Source: Actinomycetota bacterium
GTDB lineage: Bacteria > Actinomycetota > Acidimicrobiia > Spongiisociales > UBA11373
DNA: 37,808 nucleotides
Reading direction: 5' to 3'
Assembly (NCBI GenBank): GCA_016870535.1
Contig: VGBK01000009.1
Span: 1-37,808, forward strand
Part shown: positions 23,525 to 31,110 of the stretch, piece by piece
How positions within the stretch are numbered: the stretch's first letter is position 1
How the letters are laid out: every line of letters begins with the position of its first letter
Notes under the pieces: generated by a model
What the model was told of the DNA's origin: nothing
Seen by the model: the letters and a program-made list of their open reading frames with translations, nothing else
Database searches by the model: none
Position numbers and translations under genes: made by a program

Positions 23525-24035
23525 CGACGCGGCCGGTTCGGGACGAGCGTCCCCGCCTTCCTTCTGCGTTGTCGGGGTAGTGCACAGCCCCTTCCTTTCC
23601 CCCGCCGGGGCTCCTATCCAGCCTTACTGCGCCGGGCCCGATGCCGTCGGCAGGGTGGAGGTCTTCGAGGAGTACGCCGCCGGGCTGGAGGACCTCGACG
23701 GCTTCGAGCGCATCTGGGTGCTGTCGTGGTTCCATCGGGCGGGGGCGGCGCGTCTCAGAGTGATCCCCTACCTGGATAGCGAGGAGCGAGGCGTGTTCGC
23801 CACCCGGGCGCCGGCCCGGCCCAATCCGATCGGCATCTCGGCGGTTCGCCTGCTGCGGCGCGAGGGGCGGTGGCTCCACGTAGCCGAACTCGACCTCGTC
23901 GACGGCACGCCCGTCCTCGACCTGAAGCCCTATGCCACCGCTTTCGACTCATATCCCGGCAGCCGCCAGGGCTGGCTCGAGAATCGGGGAGCCGGCGGTG
24001 GCCCGGCCGACGATCGGTTCACCGCCGGTTCATAG
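23508..24035 (+). CDS. trmO: TrmO/TsaA-like SAM-dependent methyltransferase domain protein
   Basis: A 175-residue protein of the TrmO (TsaA-like, YaeB/VirR) family, whose best known member N6-methylates t6A37 in tRNA-Thr. The signature FATRAPARPNPIGIS and the substrate loop LVDGTPVLDLKPY are present, with VVGVVHSPF at the fold start. The first 20 residues and the Gly/Asp-rich tail are not conserved. The ATG at 23508 lies inside the NifX-like gene, which implies coupling. TsaA-like proteins paired with NifX-like proteins are something I recall from anaerobes; there the role may concern metal cofactors. Confidence 0.85.
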   Translation: MATAADDAAGSGRASPPSFCVVGVVHSPFLSPAGAPIQPYCAGPDAVGRVEVFEEYAAGLEDLDGFERIWVLSWFHRAGAARLRVIPYLDSEERGVFATRAPARPNPIGISAVRLLRREGRWLHVAELDLVDGTPVLDLKPYATAFDSYPGSRQGWLENRGAGGGPADDRFTAGS

Positions 24036-24041
24036 AGGTCC

Positions 24042-24069
24042 GGCGGCGCGGTTTCCTTCCGGCGCCGCC
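24042..24069 (+). terminator. GC hairpin after the TrmO-like gene
   Basis: GGCGGCGC (24042-24049) is the exact complement of GCGCCGCC (24062-24069) with a 12-nt loop rich in T and C. It begins 6 bp past the TrmO stop. There is no U tract. It probably separates this gene from the flavodoxin gene, whose own ribosome site GGAGGT follows. Confidence 0.5.
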
Positions 24070-24109
24070 ATCGGCCAGAATCGCGGGCAGCAACTCCGGA
24101 GGTAGCAGC

Positions 24110-24610
24110 ATGCGGGTGCTGGTAGTGGCGGCGAGCAAGCACGGGTCCACGGCTGAGATTGCCACGGCGCTGGGCGAGGCGCTCGCCCGGCGGGGCCTCA
24201 GCGCCACCGTTGCCGACGCCGCCGACGCGGGCGACATCGAGGAATACGAAGCCGTGGTGCTCGGCAGTGCCGTGTACGCCGGGCGCTGGCAGAAGGCGGC
24301 GCGCGAACTGGCCGAGCGGCACGGGGACTTTCTGGTGAAGCACCCGCTGTGGCTGTTCTCCAGCGGGCCCGTGGGGGATCCGCTGAAGCCGGAGGAGGAC
24401 CCGGTGGACGTGGCCCAGATAATGGCCATCGTCGGGGCTCGGGAGCATCGCGTCTTCGCCGGCCGGGTCGACAAGAGCCGGCTCAACCTGGCCGAGAAGG
24501 CGATCGTGAAGGCGCTGAAGGTGCCCGAAGGCGACTGGCGCGACTTCGGGGCGGTCGCCGCCTGGGGGAACGAGATCGCCGATGCCTTGCTGGGAGGCGG
24601 TGCCGGGTAG
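24110..24610 (+). CDS. Flavodoxin-domain protein (HemG-like)
   Basis: A 166-residue flavodoxin-fold protein of the kind annotated as menaquinone-dependent protoporphyrinogen oxidase (HemG, COG4635). The FMN phosphate loop is AASKHGSTAEIA (7-18), with AVVLGSAVYAGRWQ and LFSSGPVGDP for the isoalloxazine-side loops and DWRDFGAVAAWG near the end. It would move electrons with FMN. HemG activity is possible, but the long insertion typical of HemG is not clearly present, so a general redox role is equally likely. The ATG has CGGAGGT 5-6 nt upstream. Confidence 0.85.
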   Translation: MRVLVVAASKHGSTAEIATALGEALARRGLSATVADAADAGDIEEYEAVVLGSAVYAGRWQKAARELAERHGDFLVKHPLWLFSSGPVGDPLKPEEDPVDVAQIMAIVGAREHRVFAGRVDKSRLNLAEKAIVKALKVPEGDWRDFGAVAAWGNEIADALLGGGAG

Positions 24611-24632
24611 CCGCCGGCGAGGACTCCCCGTG

Positions 24633-24749
24633 TCAGCGGCCGCGGCGCCGCTGTAGCGCTCGCCCGGCGCCGGTGCCCGCGGCCAGGACGCCCAACCCGG
24701 CGGTGAGGACCAGGGCGAGCATGGTCAGGATGCTGGTCAAGGTTGCCAC
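24633..24749 (-). CDS. Possible 38-residue single-span membrane peptide
   Basis: A small minus-strand frame encodes one hydrophobic helix (ILTMLALVLTAGLGVLAAG) followed by a basic tail (GRALQRRRGR). A GTG at 24749 or a TTG at 24740 could start it; AGAGGAG stands 1 nt before the GTG and 10 nt before the TTG. It fills an otherwise empty 200-bp gap. A helix plus an Arg-rich end is a believable membrane microprotein, but chance cannot be excluded at this length. Confidence 0.35.
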   Translation of the reverse strand: MATLTSILTMLALVLTAGLGVLAAGTGAGRALQRRRGR

Positions 24750-24810
24750 GCTCCTCTGACGCCCGAGTGCGGGCCGGCGGTTCCCGGCGTGCCCGCCTGG
24801 CTCCGGGGGT

Positions 24811-25575
24811 TCAGTCCGCCGTCACCAGGCCGTAGCCGAGACCGAAGACGGCCCGAATGATCCGAGCCCCGGCCACAGACCCTATCCGGAGGCTTCGCGA
24901 GGCTTCCGCCGGGGGCAGCAGCGCCGTAGAGCGCCGCCCCAGCGGCGTGCCGTCCAGGTCGGCCTGCCCCTCCCGCACGGAGAGAAGGCCCCCCTCGCCC
25001 GGTCCTATCGCCCAGTTCAGGTCCGCCCCGGGCTCCAGGGCGGTGTCGGTGAAGCGGCGGACGTCGCAGTGGACCGGGAGGGGGGAGAGAGGGCCCACCA
25101 TCTCCCGGGTGACCACGCCCGATCCTTCCGAGTAGACGGGCATGTCCTCCCGGCGCAGGACCTCGAAGCTGGTCTGCTCGGGTATGGGACTGGTGGTGGC
25201 CACCAGGATGTAGATCTCGGCATCCACCTCGCCGTGGTTCCACTCCTGGTGGATCATGCCGCGCCGGCCTTCGGTGAAGCGGGCCAGGGCGCCCTCCGGC
25301 ACGTGGCCGGCGATGCGGTTGAGGGCGTCGTCGTGGTCGAAGGTGCCCCGCTCCAGGTAGAAGAGGCGCTCGTGATGACGGTGGGGGTGATGGCCGATCC
25401 CCAGGCCGGCCTCGATGATCGAGTCGTGCACCGTGACCAGGGGGCCGCAGGCTCGCACCCGGGTGAAGGGGCCGATGGACTCGATGGCCACGAGGCCCGG
25501 TGTGCCGAATTGGGCCTCGCCGAGCACGGCGTGGTCCTCGGGGGCCAGGACTATGGAGGCGGGGCCGGCGGTCAT
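24811..25575 (-). CDS. Pirin-like double-cupin protein
   Basis: A 254-residue bicupin of the pirin (YhhW-type) family. The first cupin holds GHHPHRHHERLFYLERG (metal site His63, His65 and neighbours) and GMIHQEWN; the second is degenerate, as in many pirins (SVREGQADLDGTPLG). Members include quercetin dioxygenases and redox-sensing proteins; no function is certain. ATG at 25575 has no strong ribosome site. Its first 41 codons and upstream region are duplicated at 28072-28233 as a fragment, with an almost identical 75-bp core. Confidence 0.88.
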   Translation of the reverse strand: MTAGPASIVLAPEDHAVLGEAQFGTPGLVAIESIGPFTRVRACGPLVTVHDSIIEAGLGIGHHPHRHHERLFYLERGTFDHDDALNRIAGHVPEGALARFTEGRRGMIHQEWNHGEVDAEIYILVATTSPIPEQTSFEVLRREDMPVYSEGSGVVTREMVGPLSPLPVHCDVRRFTDTALEPGADLNWAIGPGEGGLLSVREGQADLDGTPLGRRSTALLPPAEASRSLRIGSVAGARIIRAVFGLGYGLVTAD

Positions 25576-25615
25576 CGCGGGGCCGCACCGTAGGCCGCCC
25601 CGCCGCCTACCCAAG
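25462..25615 (-). repeat. Direct repeat DR2, left copy (cupin 5' end and upstream)
   Basis: This matches 28081-28233. The core 25471-25545 differs from 28090-28164 at a single base (25498), while the first nine codons and the region before the ATG have diverged clearly. Fainter similarity continues to about 25685 (compare 28301), so the divergent promoter region was copied with the coding start. Confidence 0.85.
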
Positions 25616-25757
25616 CCGTGCCGCCTCAGTGGCGGGTGTCGACGTCGCGGAGAGGGAGCGGCAGCGGCCGGGAGCATACGCTTCGGGAGGCCCCCGGGCC
25701 GGCCCCCTCCGGGCGCACCCCTCGGCTAGGTTCGCGGGCAGGCATACAGTCCGGGCG

Positions 25758-28004
25758 ATGAAACGCCTGCTCGCCCCTCTGGCTGTCGCTCTGCTCGCTG
25801 CCGCCCTGACGGTGCCGACCGCCTCGCCGGCCCTGGCCGCACCCAGGACCTTCACGTGGAGCGGCGGAGGCCTCACCAACGGATGGGGCGATGCCGACAA
25901 CTGGGCAGGAAAGGAGGCGCCTCCCACCAGCGGGGACACCATCGTTGACCTTTCCGCGGCGGGCGCCACCACGATCACGGGCGCGAGCGGCCAGATCAGC
26001 GAGCTTCGGGCTACCGGCGGCACGATCGTCGAGGGCAGCGGGCTGACCATCACCCGGCGCATCGAGGCGGTCTGTGTGCGCCTCAGCTTCGACAACCTGA
26101 TCGTCACCGGGGGCGGCGATATCGCCGGCGGCGCCATCTACGGCTCCATGACGAACCAGGGGAACATCACCCAGCGGCCGGTGCGGACCCAGGAATGCCT
26201 CAACAGCGATGGCGGCATGAAGACGCCCTCGACCCTGATCTCGAGCGCCGCCGTGCTGACGAACGCGGGCACCTGGCGCGCCAACGGGGCGTGGCTGCTC
26301 GGCAGCAATTGCTGCGGCACTCCGACGTCGAGCCGGGTCGTGAACGAGCCCACCGGCAGGTTCGTCGGTCTGGAGCCGGGCGGTTTCGCCATCAGCAACC
26401 TCGAGTTCCAGAACGCCGGGCGCCTCGAAGGCACGGTGACTCTGGACAACAGCCACACGGTGCTCGAGGGTGGTACCCAGGTCTCGTCGCGCCGCGGTGT
26501 GGCGCCGGGGGCGCGAGTCACCTTGCGGGGTGGGGAGACCACGGTCGAACAGACGTTCACGATCGGGCGCGGCGGGGTTCTGCGGCTCGCGGACGAGAAC
26601 GCACGACTCGTCGGCCCCGGGAAGATCGAGACACCCGCTCTGCCGTCGGACCGGCCTCCGGGGACTCTGCGCTTCGAGGGGGGGCAGGTGCTCGGGTTCA
26701 TCGAAACCGGCAACCGCCTCCGTGTCGAGAAAGCCGGGGCCCGGAAGTTGTTCGTGCGGACGCTCGGCGGTGTGCCGGGGCTCCTTCTGGTCAAGGGCCC
26801 GGCCGCGCTCTCGGGTGCCGGGCCGCTCTCGATCGACGCTCTTGCCGCGGCCAGCTTCCAGGGCGCGGTGACCGTGACGGGCGCGGTGACGGTGGCGGGC
26901 ACTTCCTGCTGTCGCGAGACCGAGATTCCGCTGTTCGATGTGGGGGGCACCATGACTCTCGCCGGCGGCGCATCGCTCGCCGTGGAGTCGGCCCGACTCG
27001 GCCTTGAGGGAGCCATCGCCGGCGCGGGCCGGCTCACGCTCAAGGGCGGGCGCCACTACGTCGGCAACGGGGCGCGGCTGGCGACGCAGACCGTCCTCGA
27101 CGCCAACGCCTTCGTGGCCCTTCCCAACGGCCGCGTGGTCGTCGACGCACCGGTCGAGCAGCGCTTCGCCGACCTGCGCGCTCCCTCGGGTCTGACCAGG
27201 CAGACTCTCCTCGAGGGTAGCGGGTCGTGGACCTGGCGGCGCGGCGACATCCAGGGAGCCGTGGCCCTCGCCATTCCTCTGGTGCTCCCGGCGACCGGGA
27301 CGGAACGGGCGCTTGAAGGGCGCCTGGAACTGCGCGCCGCATCCAGGATCGGTGGCGGGCTCACGCTCTACTTGAGGTCGCGGCTCACGGTCGAGGGCGA
27401 ACTCACGCTCGTCGACGCGGCCATCGATGCCCCCGGCAGTCCCGCCGCCAGGGTCCGGGTCGCCCCGGGCGGCACCCTCCTGGTCAGGGGTTCGCTCCCT
27501 TCGGGGATCCACGGCGCCACGGTGAGCATCGACGGGACGCTCGATCTGCGCTCGGCGGGACTCGACCTCGGTGACGGCACCCTGCACAGCGAGCAGGGAG
27601 ACGTGCGACTCAGGGGGCAGTCGCTGACCGCCCGGAAGGTCACCATCCAGTCGCAGGCGTCCCTCGCCGGCCCGGGCTCGGTCTTCGGCGACGTCGTCGC
27701 GGGAGGCACCGTCAGCATGGCGGCACGCGGTGCACTCGAAGTGCACGGCGACTGGCGCAGCCTGCCCAGGCTGCGCCTCGGACTCACCGCCGCCGGGGAT
27801 CTCCGTGACTCCCTCCGGGTCCAGGGTCACGTAGATCTGGGCGGCCGCCTGACGGTCCTTGGCTTCACTCGGCCGTCCGGGACTCCCACAGTCCTGGTTT
27901 CCGCGTTGACCCGGGGCGGTGTCTTCGATGCTGTCACCGGCATGCCCCCACAGACGGCGGTCGACTACACCAACCGGTCGGTGGTGCTCAAGCGCCTGGC
28001 CTGA
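25758..28004 (+). CDS. Large secreted beta-rich protein, function unknown
   Basis: A 748-residue exported protein. A Sec signal peptide (LLAPLAVALLAAALTVPTA then ALA-A, cleavage near 31) precedes a WSGGG..GWGDADNWAG start like those of autotransporter-passenger and dockerin-linked beta-helix proteins. The body is a long series of short Gly/Val/Leu/Thr strands such as GRLEGTVTLD and GTLLVRGSLPS, and ends in GDLRDSLRVQGHVDLGGRLTV. Two CC pairs (SNCCGT, TSCCRE) and other Cys could form disulfides. No membrane anchor, LPXTG or outer-membrane barrel is seen, so it is released or held non-covalently. It likely folds as a right-handed beta helix. The ATG at 25758 lacks a clear ribosome site. Confidence 0.85.
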   Translation: MKRLLAPLAVALLAAALTVPTASPALAAPRTFTWSGGGLTNGWGDADNWAGKEAPPTSGDTIVDLSAAGATTITGASGQISELRATGGTIVEGSGLTITRRIEAVCVRLSFDNLIVTGGGDIAGGAIYGSMTNQGNITQRPVRTQECLNSDGGMKTPSTLISSAAVLTNAGTWRANGAWLLGSNCCGTPTSSRVVNEPTGRFVGLEPGGFAISNLEFQNAGRLEGTVTLDNSHTVLEGGTQVSSRRGVAPGARVTLRGGETTVEQTFTIGRGGVLRLADENARLVGPGKIETPALPSDRPPGTLRFEGGQVLGFIETGNRLRVEKAGARKLFVRTLGGVPGLLLVKGPAALSGAGPLSIDALAAASFQGAVTVTGAVTVAGTSCCRETEIPLFDVGGTMTLAGGASLAVESARLGLEGAIAGAGRLTLKGGRHYVGNGARLATQTVLDANAFVALPNGRVVVDAPVEQRFADLRAPSGLTRQTLLEGSGSWTWRRGDIQGAVALAIPLVLPATGTERALEGRLELRAASRIGGGLTLYLRSRLTVEGELTLVDAAIDAPGSPAARVRVAPGGTLLVRGSLPSGIHGATVSIDGTLDLRSAGLDLGDGTLHSEQGDVRLRGQSLTARKVTIQSQASLAGPGSVFGDVVAGGTVSMAARGALEVHGDWRSLPRLRLGLTAAGDLRDSLRVQGHVDLGGRLTVLGFTRPSGTPTVLVSALTRGGVFDAVTGMPPQTAVDYTNRSVVLKRLA

Positions 28005-28071
28005 CCTTCCTCTCGAGAGCCTGCGGCTTGGGGTCCGCAATGCCGCGGGCGCACCGCTCGTCTGGCTCGCT

Positions 28072-28194
28072 CCGGACCCTGGTGCAGGGGCCGATGGACT
28101 CGATGGCCACGAGGCCAGGTGTGCCGAATTGGGCCTCGCCGAGCACGGCGTGGTCCTCGGGGGCGAGCACGATCGGCGGCGGATGGACGGTCAT
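28072..28194 (-). pseudogene. 5' fragment of the pirin-like cupin gene
   Basis: From an ATG at 28194 the frame reads 41 codons homologous to the intact cupin, including IVLAPEDHAVLGEAQFGTPG and ending at TRVR, with one change (Phe37 to Cys) within residues 10-41. After TRVR the frame stays open but is unrelated. Both cupin metal sites are missing, so it is non-functional. It has the same orientation as the intact gene, 2.6 kb away on the other side of the secreted-protein gene. Confidence 0.85.
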
Positions 28195-28233
28195 GGTCCG
28201 ATCAACCGTAGGCCGGGCGGCGTCCTATCCAAG
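28081..28233 (-). repeat. Direct repeat DR2, right copy
   Basis: Partner of 25462-25615. The two copies flank the gene for the large secreted protein in direct orientation, so recombination between the near-identical 75-bp cores would delete that gene. Confidence 0.85.
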
Positions 28234-28353
28234 AGCCCCTTGAGAGAAACAAGTGTTAACGCCGGGGAAAGGGGGCGGTAACGCGCCGGGGCGTACGTTC
28301 GCCACAGCCCTCGGGGTGTACCCGGGGGGCCACTGTGAGAGTGGAGGCACACG

Positions 28354-30063
28354 TTGAGAGCGAACGCCCTGCGGCGACTGCTCGTCCTGGCAATGATCCT
28401 CGCCTTCGTCGCCGCCGCATGCGGTGACGACGAAGGGGGCGGGGTCACCACGACGACCGCCGCTACCACCACCACCGGTGGGTCCGGCAGCACGACCACC
28501 ACGTCGTCCGGCCAGACCACCACCACCACGGAACCTGCCGAACCCTTCGTCATCGAACCCGGGCTCAATGGGCTCCGGGTCGTCGACGACCTCACCTTCA
28601 CGGTGACGATGACGCAGGCCGATCCCGAGTTCCCGCTGAAACTGGCCTACGCGGGCTACTTCCCCTTGCCCAAGGTCGCCTTCGACGACCCGGCGGCCTA
28701 CGAGGAGAGCCCCGTCGGCAACGGCCCCTTCATGATGGACGGGCCCTGGCAGCACGACGTGGTCATCCCCATGAAGCGCTTCGAGGCCTACGCCGGACCC
28801 GACCCGGCGCAGATCGAGCGTCTGGAGTGGACGATCATCGACAACCTGAACACGGCCTACAACGAGGTCCGGGCGGGCAACCTGGACATCCTGGGGCCGG
28901 CCCTGCCCACCGACCAGATCGCCACGGCTGCCGCCGAGTTCGGCGACCGCTACGGGCTGTCGTCGTCGACCTCGTTCACCTACATGGGGTTCCCTCTATA
29001 CCTGCCCGCGTACCAGGACCCGGATGTGCGCCGGGCCTTGTCGATGGCCATCGACCGGGACCTGATCGTGCAGCAGATCTACCAGAACACCCGCGTGGCG
29101 GCGTTCTCGACCCTGCCGCCCATCTTCCAGGGGGCGCGCGAGCACGTCTGCGACAACTGGGACTTCAACCCCGACGAGGCCAAGGCCCTGTGGGATTCCA
29201 TCGACCATCCCGACTCGCTGGTCGTCTGGTTCAACACCGGCGGGGGCCACGAGGAGTGGGTGGAGGCTGTGGCCAACATGTGGCGCAGCACCCTGGGCAT
29301 CCAGGACATCACCTTCCAGAGCCTGGAGTTCTCGGAGTACCTGCCCCTGCTCGACGCCCAGGGCGGCACCGGGCCGTTCCGCCTCGGCTGGGGGCAGGAC
29401 TACCCGTCGCCGCTGAACTTCCTGGAGCCCCTCTACGCCTCGTACAACTTCCCGCCGGTGGGCTCGAACACCACCTTCTATGCGAATGCGGCCTTCGACG
29501 CGGCCATCGCCGAAGGCAAGGCGGCCGTGGCGGAGAGCGGCGACCTGGCCGACGGAGTCCCCGCCTACCAGCGGGCCGAGGACGTTCTCTGCGCCGATGT
29601 GCCCATCGCCCCGGTGTGGTTCCGCACCAACCAGTACGTCTACACCGAGGGCGTCGGGAACGTCCACTACGACGCCTACAGCGACCTCGGGGTGACCAAG
29701 GTCACCAGCGACGACGGCCTGGTGTCGGTCCAACTCTCCGAGCCGGAGCACCTGTTCCCGACCAACTCGAACGAGTCCAACGGGATCCAGGCGCTGCGGG
29801 CGTTGTTCACCGGCCTGGTGCAGTACGACGCCGAGACCAACGAGATGTTCTTCGCCAACGCCGAGTCCATCACCTCCGAGGACGGCGGCCTCAGCTGGAC
29901 CATCACCCTGAAGCCGGGATGGACCTTCCACAACGGTGAACCGGTGACCGCCTGGTCCTATGTGAATGCCTGGAACTACGGCGCCAACAGCGCCAACGCC
30001 CAGCAGAACAACTCGTTCTACGCCGACATCTCCGGCTACGCCGAGTTGAACCCTGCCGGCTGA
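28354..30063 (+). CDS. Family-5 solute-binding lipoprotein, circularly permuted
   Basis: A 569-residue peptide/nickel-type binding lipoprotein (SBP_bac_5 family). The signal peptide ends at lipobox VAAAC with Cys23; a Thr-rich linker runs to about 62. The body then starts with GLRVVDDLTFTVTMT and SPVGNGPFMMDG, normally about 150 residues into these proteins, and proceeds through VRRALSMAIDRDLI and GWGQDYPSP to the usual C-terminus near residue 450. Residues 457-569 then supply what should be the N-terminus: SVQLSEPEHLFPTNSNES, ALFTGLVQYD, GLSWTITLKPGWTFHNGEPV and AWNYGANSANAQ. Nothing seems lost or doubled. TTG start with GGAGG 6 nt upstream. Four transporter genes follow. Confidence 0.88.
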   Translation: MRANALRRLLVLAMILAFVAAACGDDEGGGVTTTTAATTTTGGSGSTTTTSSGQTTTTTEPAEPFVIEPGLNGLRVVDDLTFTVTMTQADPEFPLKLAYAGYFPLPKVAFDDPAAYEESPVGNGPFMMDGPWQHDVVIPMKRFEAYAGPDPAQIERLEWTIIDNLNTAYNEVRAGNLDILGPALPTDQIATAAAEFGDRYGLSSSTSFTYMGFPLYLPAYQDPDVRRALSMAIDRDLIVQQIYQNTRVAAFSTLPPIFQGAREHVCDNWDFNPDEAKALWDSIDHPDSLVVWFNTGGGHEEWVEAVANMWRSTLGIQDITFQSLEFSEYLPLLDAQGGTGPFRLGWGQDYPSPLNFLEPLYASYNFPPVGSNTTFYANAAFDAAIAEGKAAVAESGDLADGVPAYQRAEDVLCADVPIAPVWFRTNQYVYTEGVGNVHYDAYSDLGVTKVTSDDGLVSVQLSEPEHLFPTNSNESNGIQALRALFTGLVQYDAETNEMFFANAESITSEDGGLSWTITLKPGWTFHNGEPVTAWSYVNAWNYGANSANAQQNNSFYADISGYAELNPAG

Positions 30064-30079
30064 CCCATCCACCGGAGGA

Positions 30080-30107
30080 GTGGGGCGGCCCCTCCCGGCC
30101 GCCCCAC
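30080..30107 (+). terminator. Perfect 11-bp hairpin after the binding-protein gene
   Basis: GTGGGGCGGCC (30080-30090) and GGCCGCCCCAC (30097-30107) pair exactly around CCTCCC, 16 bp past the stop. A run of C, not T, follows. In this place it more likely protects the lipoprotein mRNA or lowers read-through to the permease genes than fully ends transcription. A similar structure follows the other binding-protein gene at 4515-4594. Confidence 0.55.
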
Positions 30108-30186
30108 CCCCCCAACCCGCAACGCGGCTGCAACCACCAGAAGGTATCGATCGTGTCCACCCAGCGAGGGAAACGGTAGGAAGGCC

Positions 30187-31110
30187 ATGGGTCGCTACCT
30201 GATACGCCGCCTGCTGCAGTTCATCCCCGTCTTCTTCGGGGCCACCTTCCTGATCTTCGTCATGGTGTGGGCCATCCCCGGTGACCCCATCAGGGCCCTG
30301 GCCGGCGACCGCTTTCTCCCCGAACAGGTGCGCCAGGAGCTGCGGGACCGCTACCACCTCGACGACCCGCTGCCGGTGCAGTACGGCAAGTACATGGGCG
30401 GGGTCTTCCAGGGGGACTTCGGCGACGACTTCCGGGGCCGGCCGGTCACCGACCTGCTGGCACAGCGGCTCCCCATCACCGTCCGCCTGGCCCTGCTGGC
30501 CTTCGGCTTCGAAGTGGTGCTGGGCATCGTCGCCGGCATCCTCGCCGGAGTGCGCCGGGGGGGCTTCATGGACAACCTCGTCCTGGTGTCCACCCTGGTG
30601 GTGATCGCCATTCCCATATTCGTGCTGGGGTTCCTGGCCCAGCTGGTGATGGGGGTCAAGTTCGGCTGGTTCCCCGTGTCGGGGGTGCAGCGCGGCCTCT
30701 ACAGCTACCTGCTCCCCGCCATGGTGCTGGGCTCGGTGTCGCTGGCCTACATCGCCCGGCTCACCCGCACCAGCCTGATCGAGAACCTGCGCGCCGACTA
30801 CGTGCGCACCGCCACCGCCAAGGGCCTGTCGCGCCGGCGGGTGGTGGGCATTCACACCTTCCGCAACTCGATGATCCCGGTGGTCACCTTCCTGGCCATC
30901 GACCTGGGTTCCCTGATGGGAGGGGCCATCATCACCGAGACCATCTTCAACATCCCCGGCCTGGGCCGGGCCGTCTTCGAGGGGGTGCAGCGCCAGGAGG
31001 GCACCGTGGTGGTCGGCATCGTCACCTTCCTGGTCGTGGTCTACATGGTGGCCAACCTGCTCGTGGACGTCCTCTACGCCGTGCTGGACCCGAGGATCCG
31101 CTATGAGTGA
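30187..31110 (+). CDS. Peptide/nickel ABC transporter permease, DppB-type
   Basis: A 307-residue inner-membrane permease with about six spans. It begins MGRYLIRRLLQFIPVFFGA, has the family PGDPIRALAGDR loop after the first span, LRADYVRTATAKGLSRRRVV ahead of the ATPase-coupling region, and GGAIITETIFNIPGLGR near the end. The start ATG has AGGAAGG 3-4 nt upstream. The last eight bases overlap the next permease gene. The substrate (peptide, nickel chelate or oligosaccharide) is set by the binding protein and is unknown. Confidence 0.94.
   Translation: MGRYLIRRLLQFIPVFFGATFLIFVMVWAIPGDPIRALAGDRFLPEQVRQELRDRYHLDDPLPVQYGKYMGGVFQGDFGDDFRGRPVTDLLAQRLPITVRLALLAFGFEVVLGIVAGILAGVRRGGFMDNLVLVSTLVVIAIPIFVLGFLAQLVMGVKFGWFPVSGVQRGLYSYLLPAMVLGSVSLAYIARLTRTSLIENLRADYVRTATAKGLSRRRVVGIHTFRNSMIPVVTFLAIDLGSLMGGAIITETIFNIPGLGRAVFEGVQRQEGTVVVGIVTFLVVVYMVANLLVDVLYAVLDPRIRYE

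Larger units (their letters stand above)
28005..28353. other. 349-bp gap with cupin fragment and ABC operon promoter region
   Basis: The gap has no intact gene. 28072-28194 is the truncated cupin copy. The part from about 28216 to 28353 resembles the upstream region of the secreted-protein gene, including TACGTT (28294-28299), aligned with TACGCT (25677-25682), a possible shared -10 element. A GGAGG site at 28343-28347 serves the TTG start at 28354. Confidence 0.55.

Noticed and set aside
25626-28040. Antisense open frame of about 800 codons opposite the secreted-protein gene
   Set aside because: It mirrors the sense gene exactly, is rich in Arg, Gly, Pro and Ala with no motif, and arises from strong third-position GC bias. 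The sense frame has a signal peptide and regular strand pattern.
28310-28345. GCCACTGTGA-like stretch reminiscent of a cobalamin riboswitch
   Set aside because: Only a short piece resembles the B12 box. The space between the likely promoter and the start is about 55 nt, far too short for that riboswitch, and the homologous region upstream of 25758 lacks the motif.
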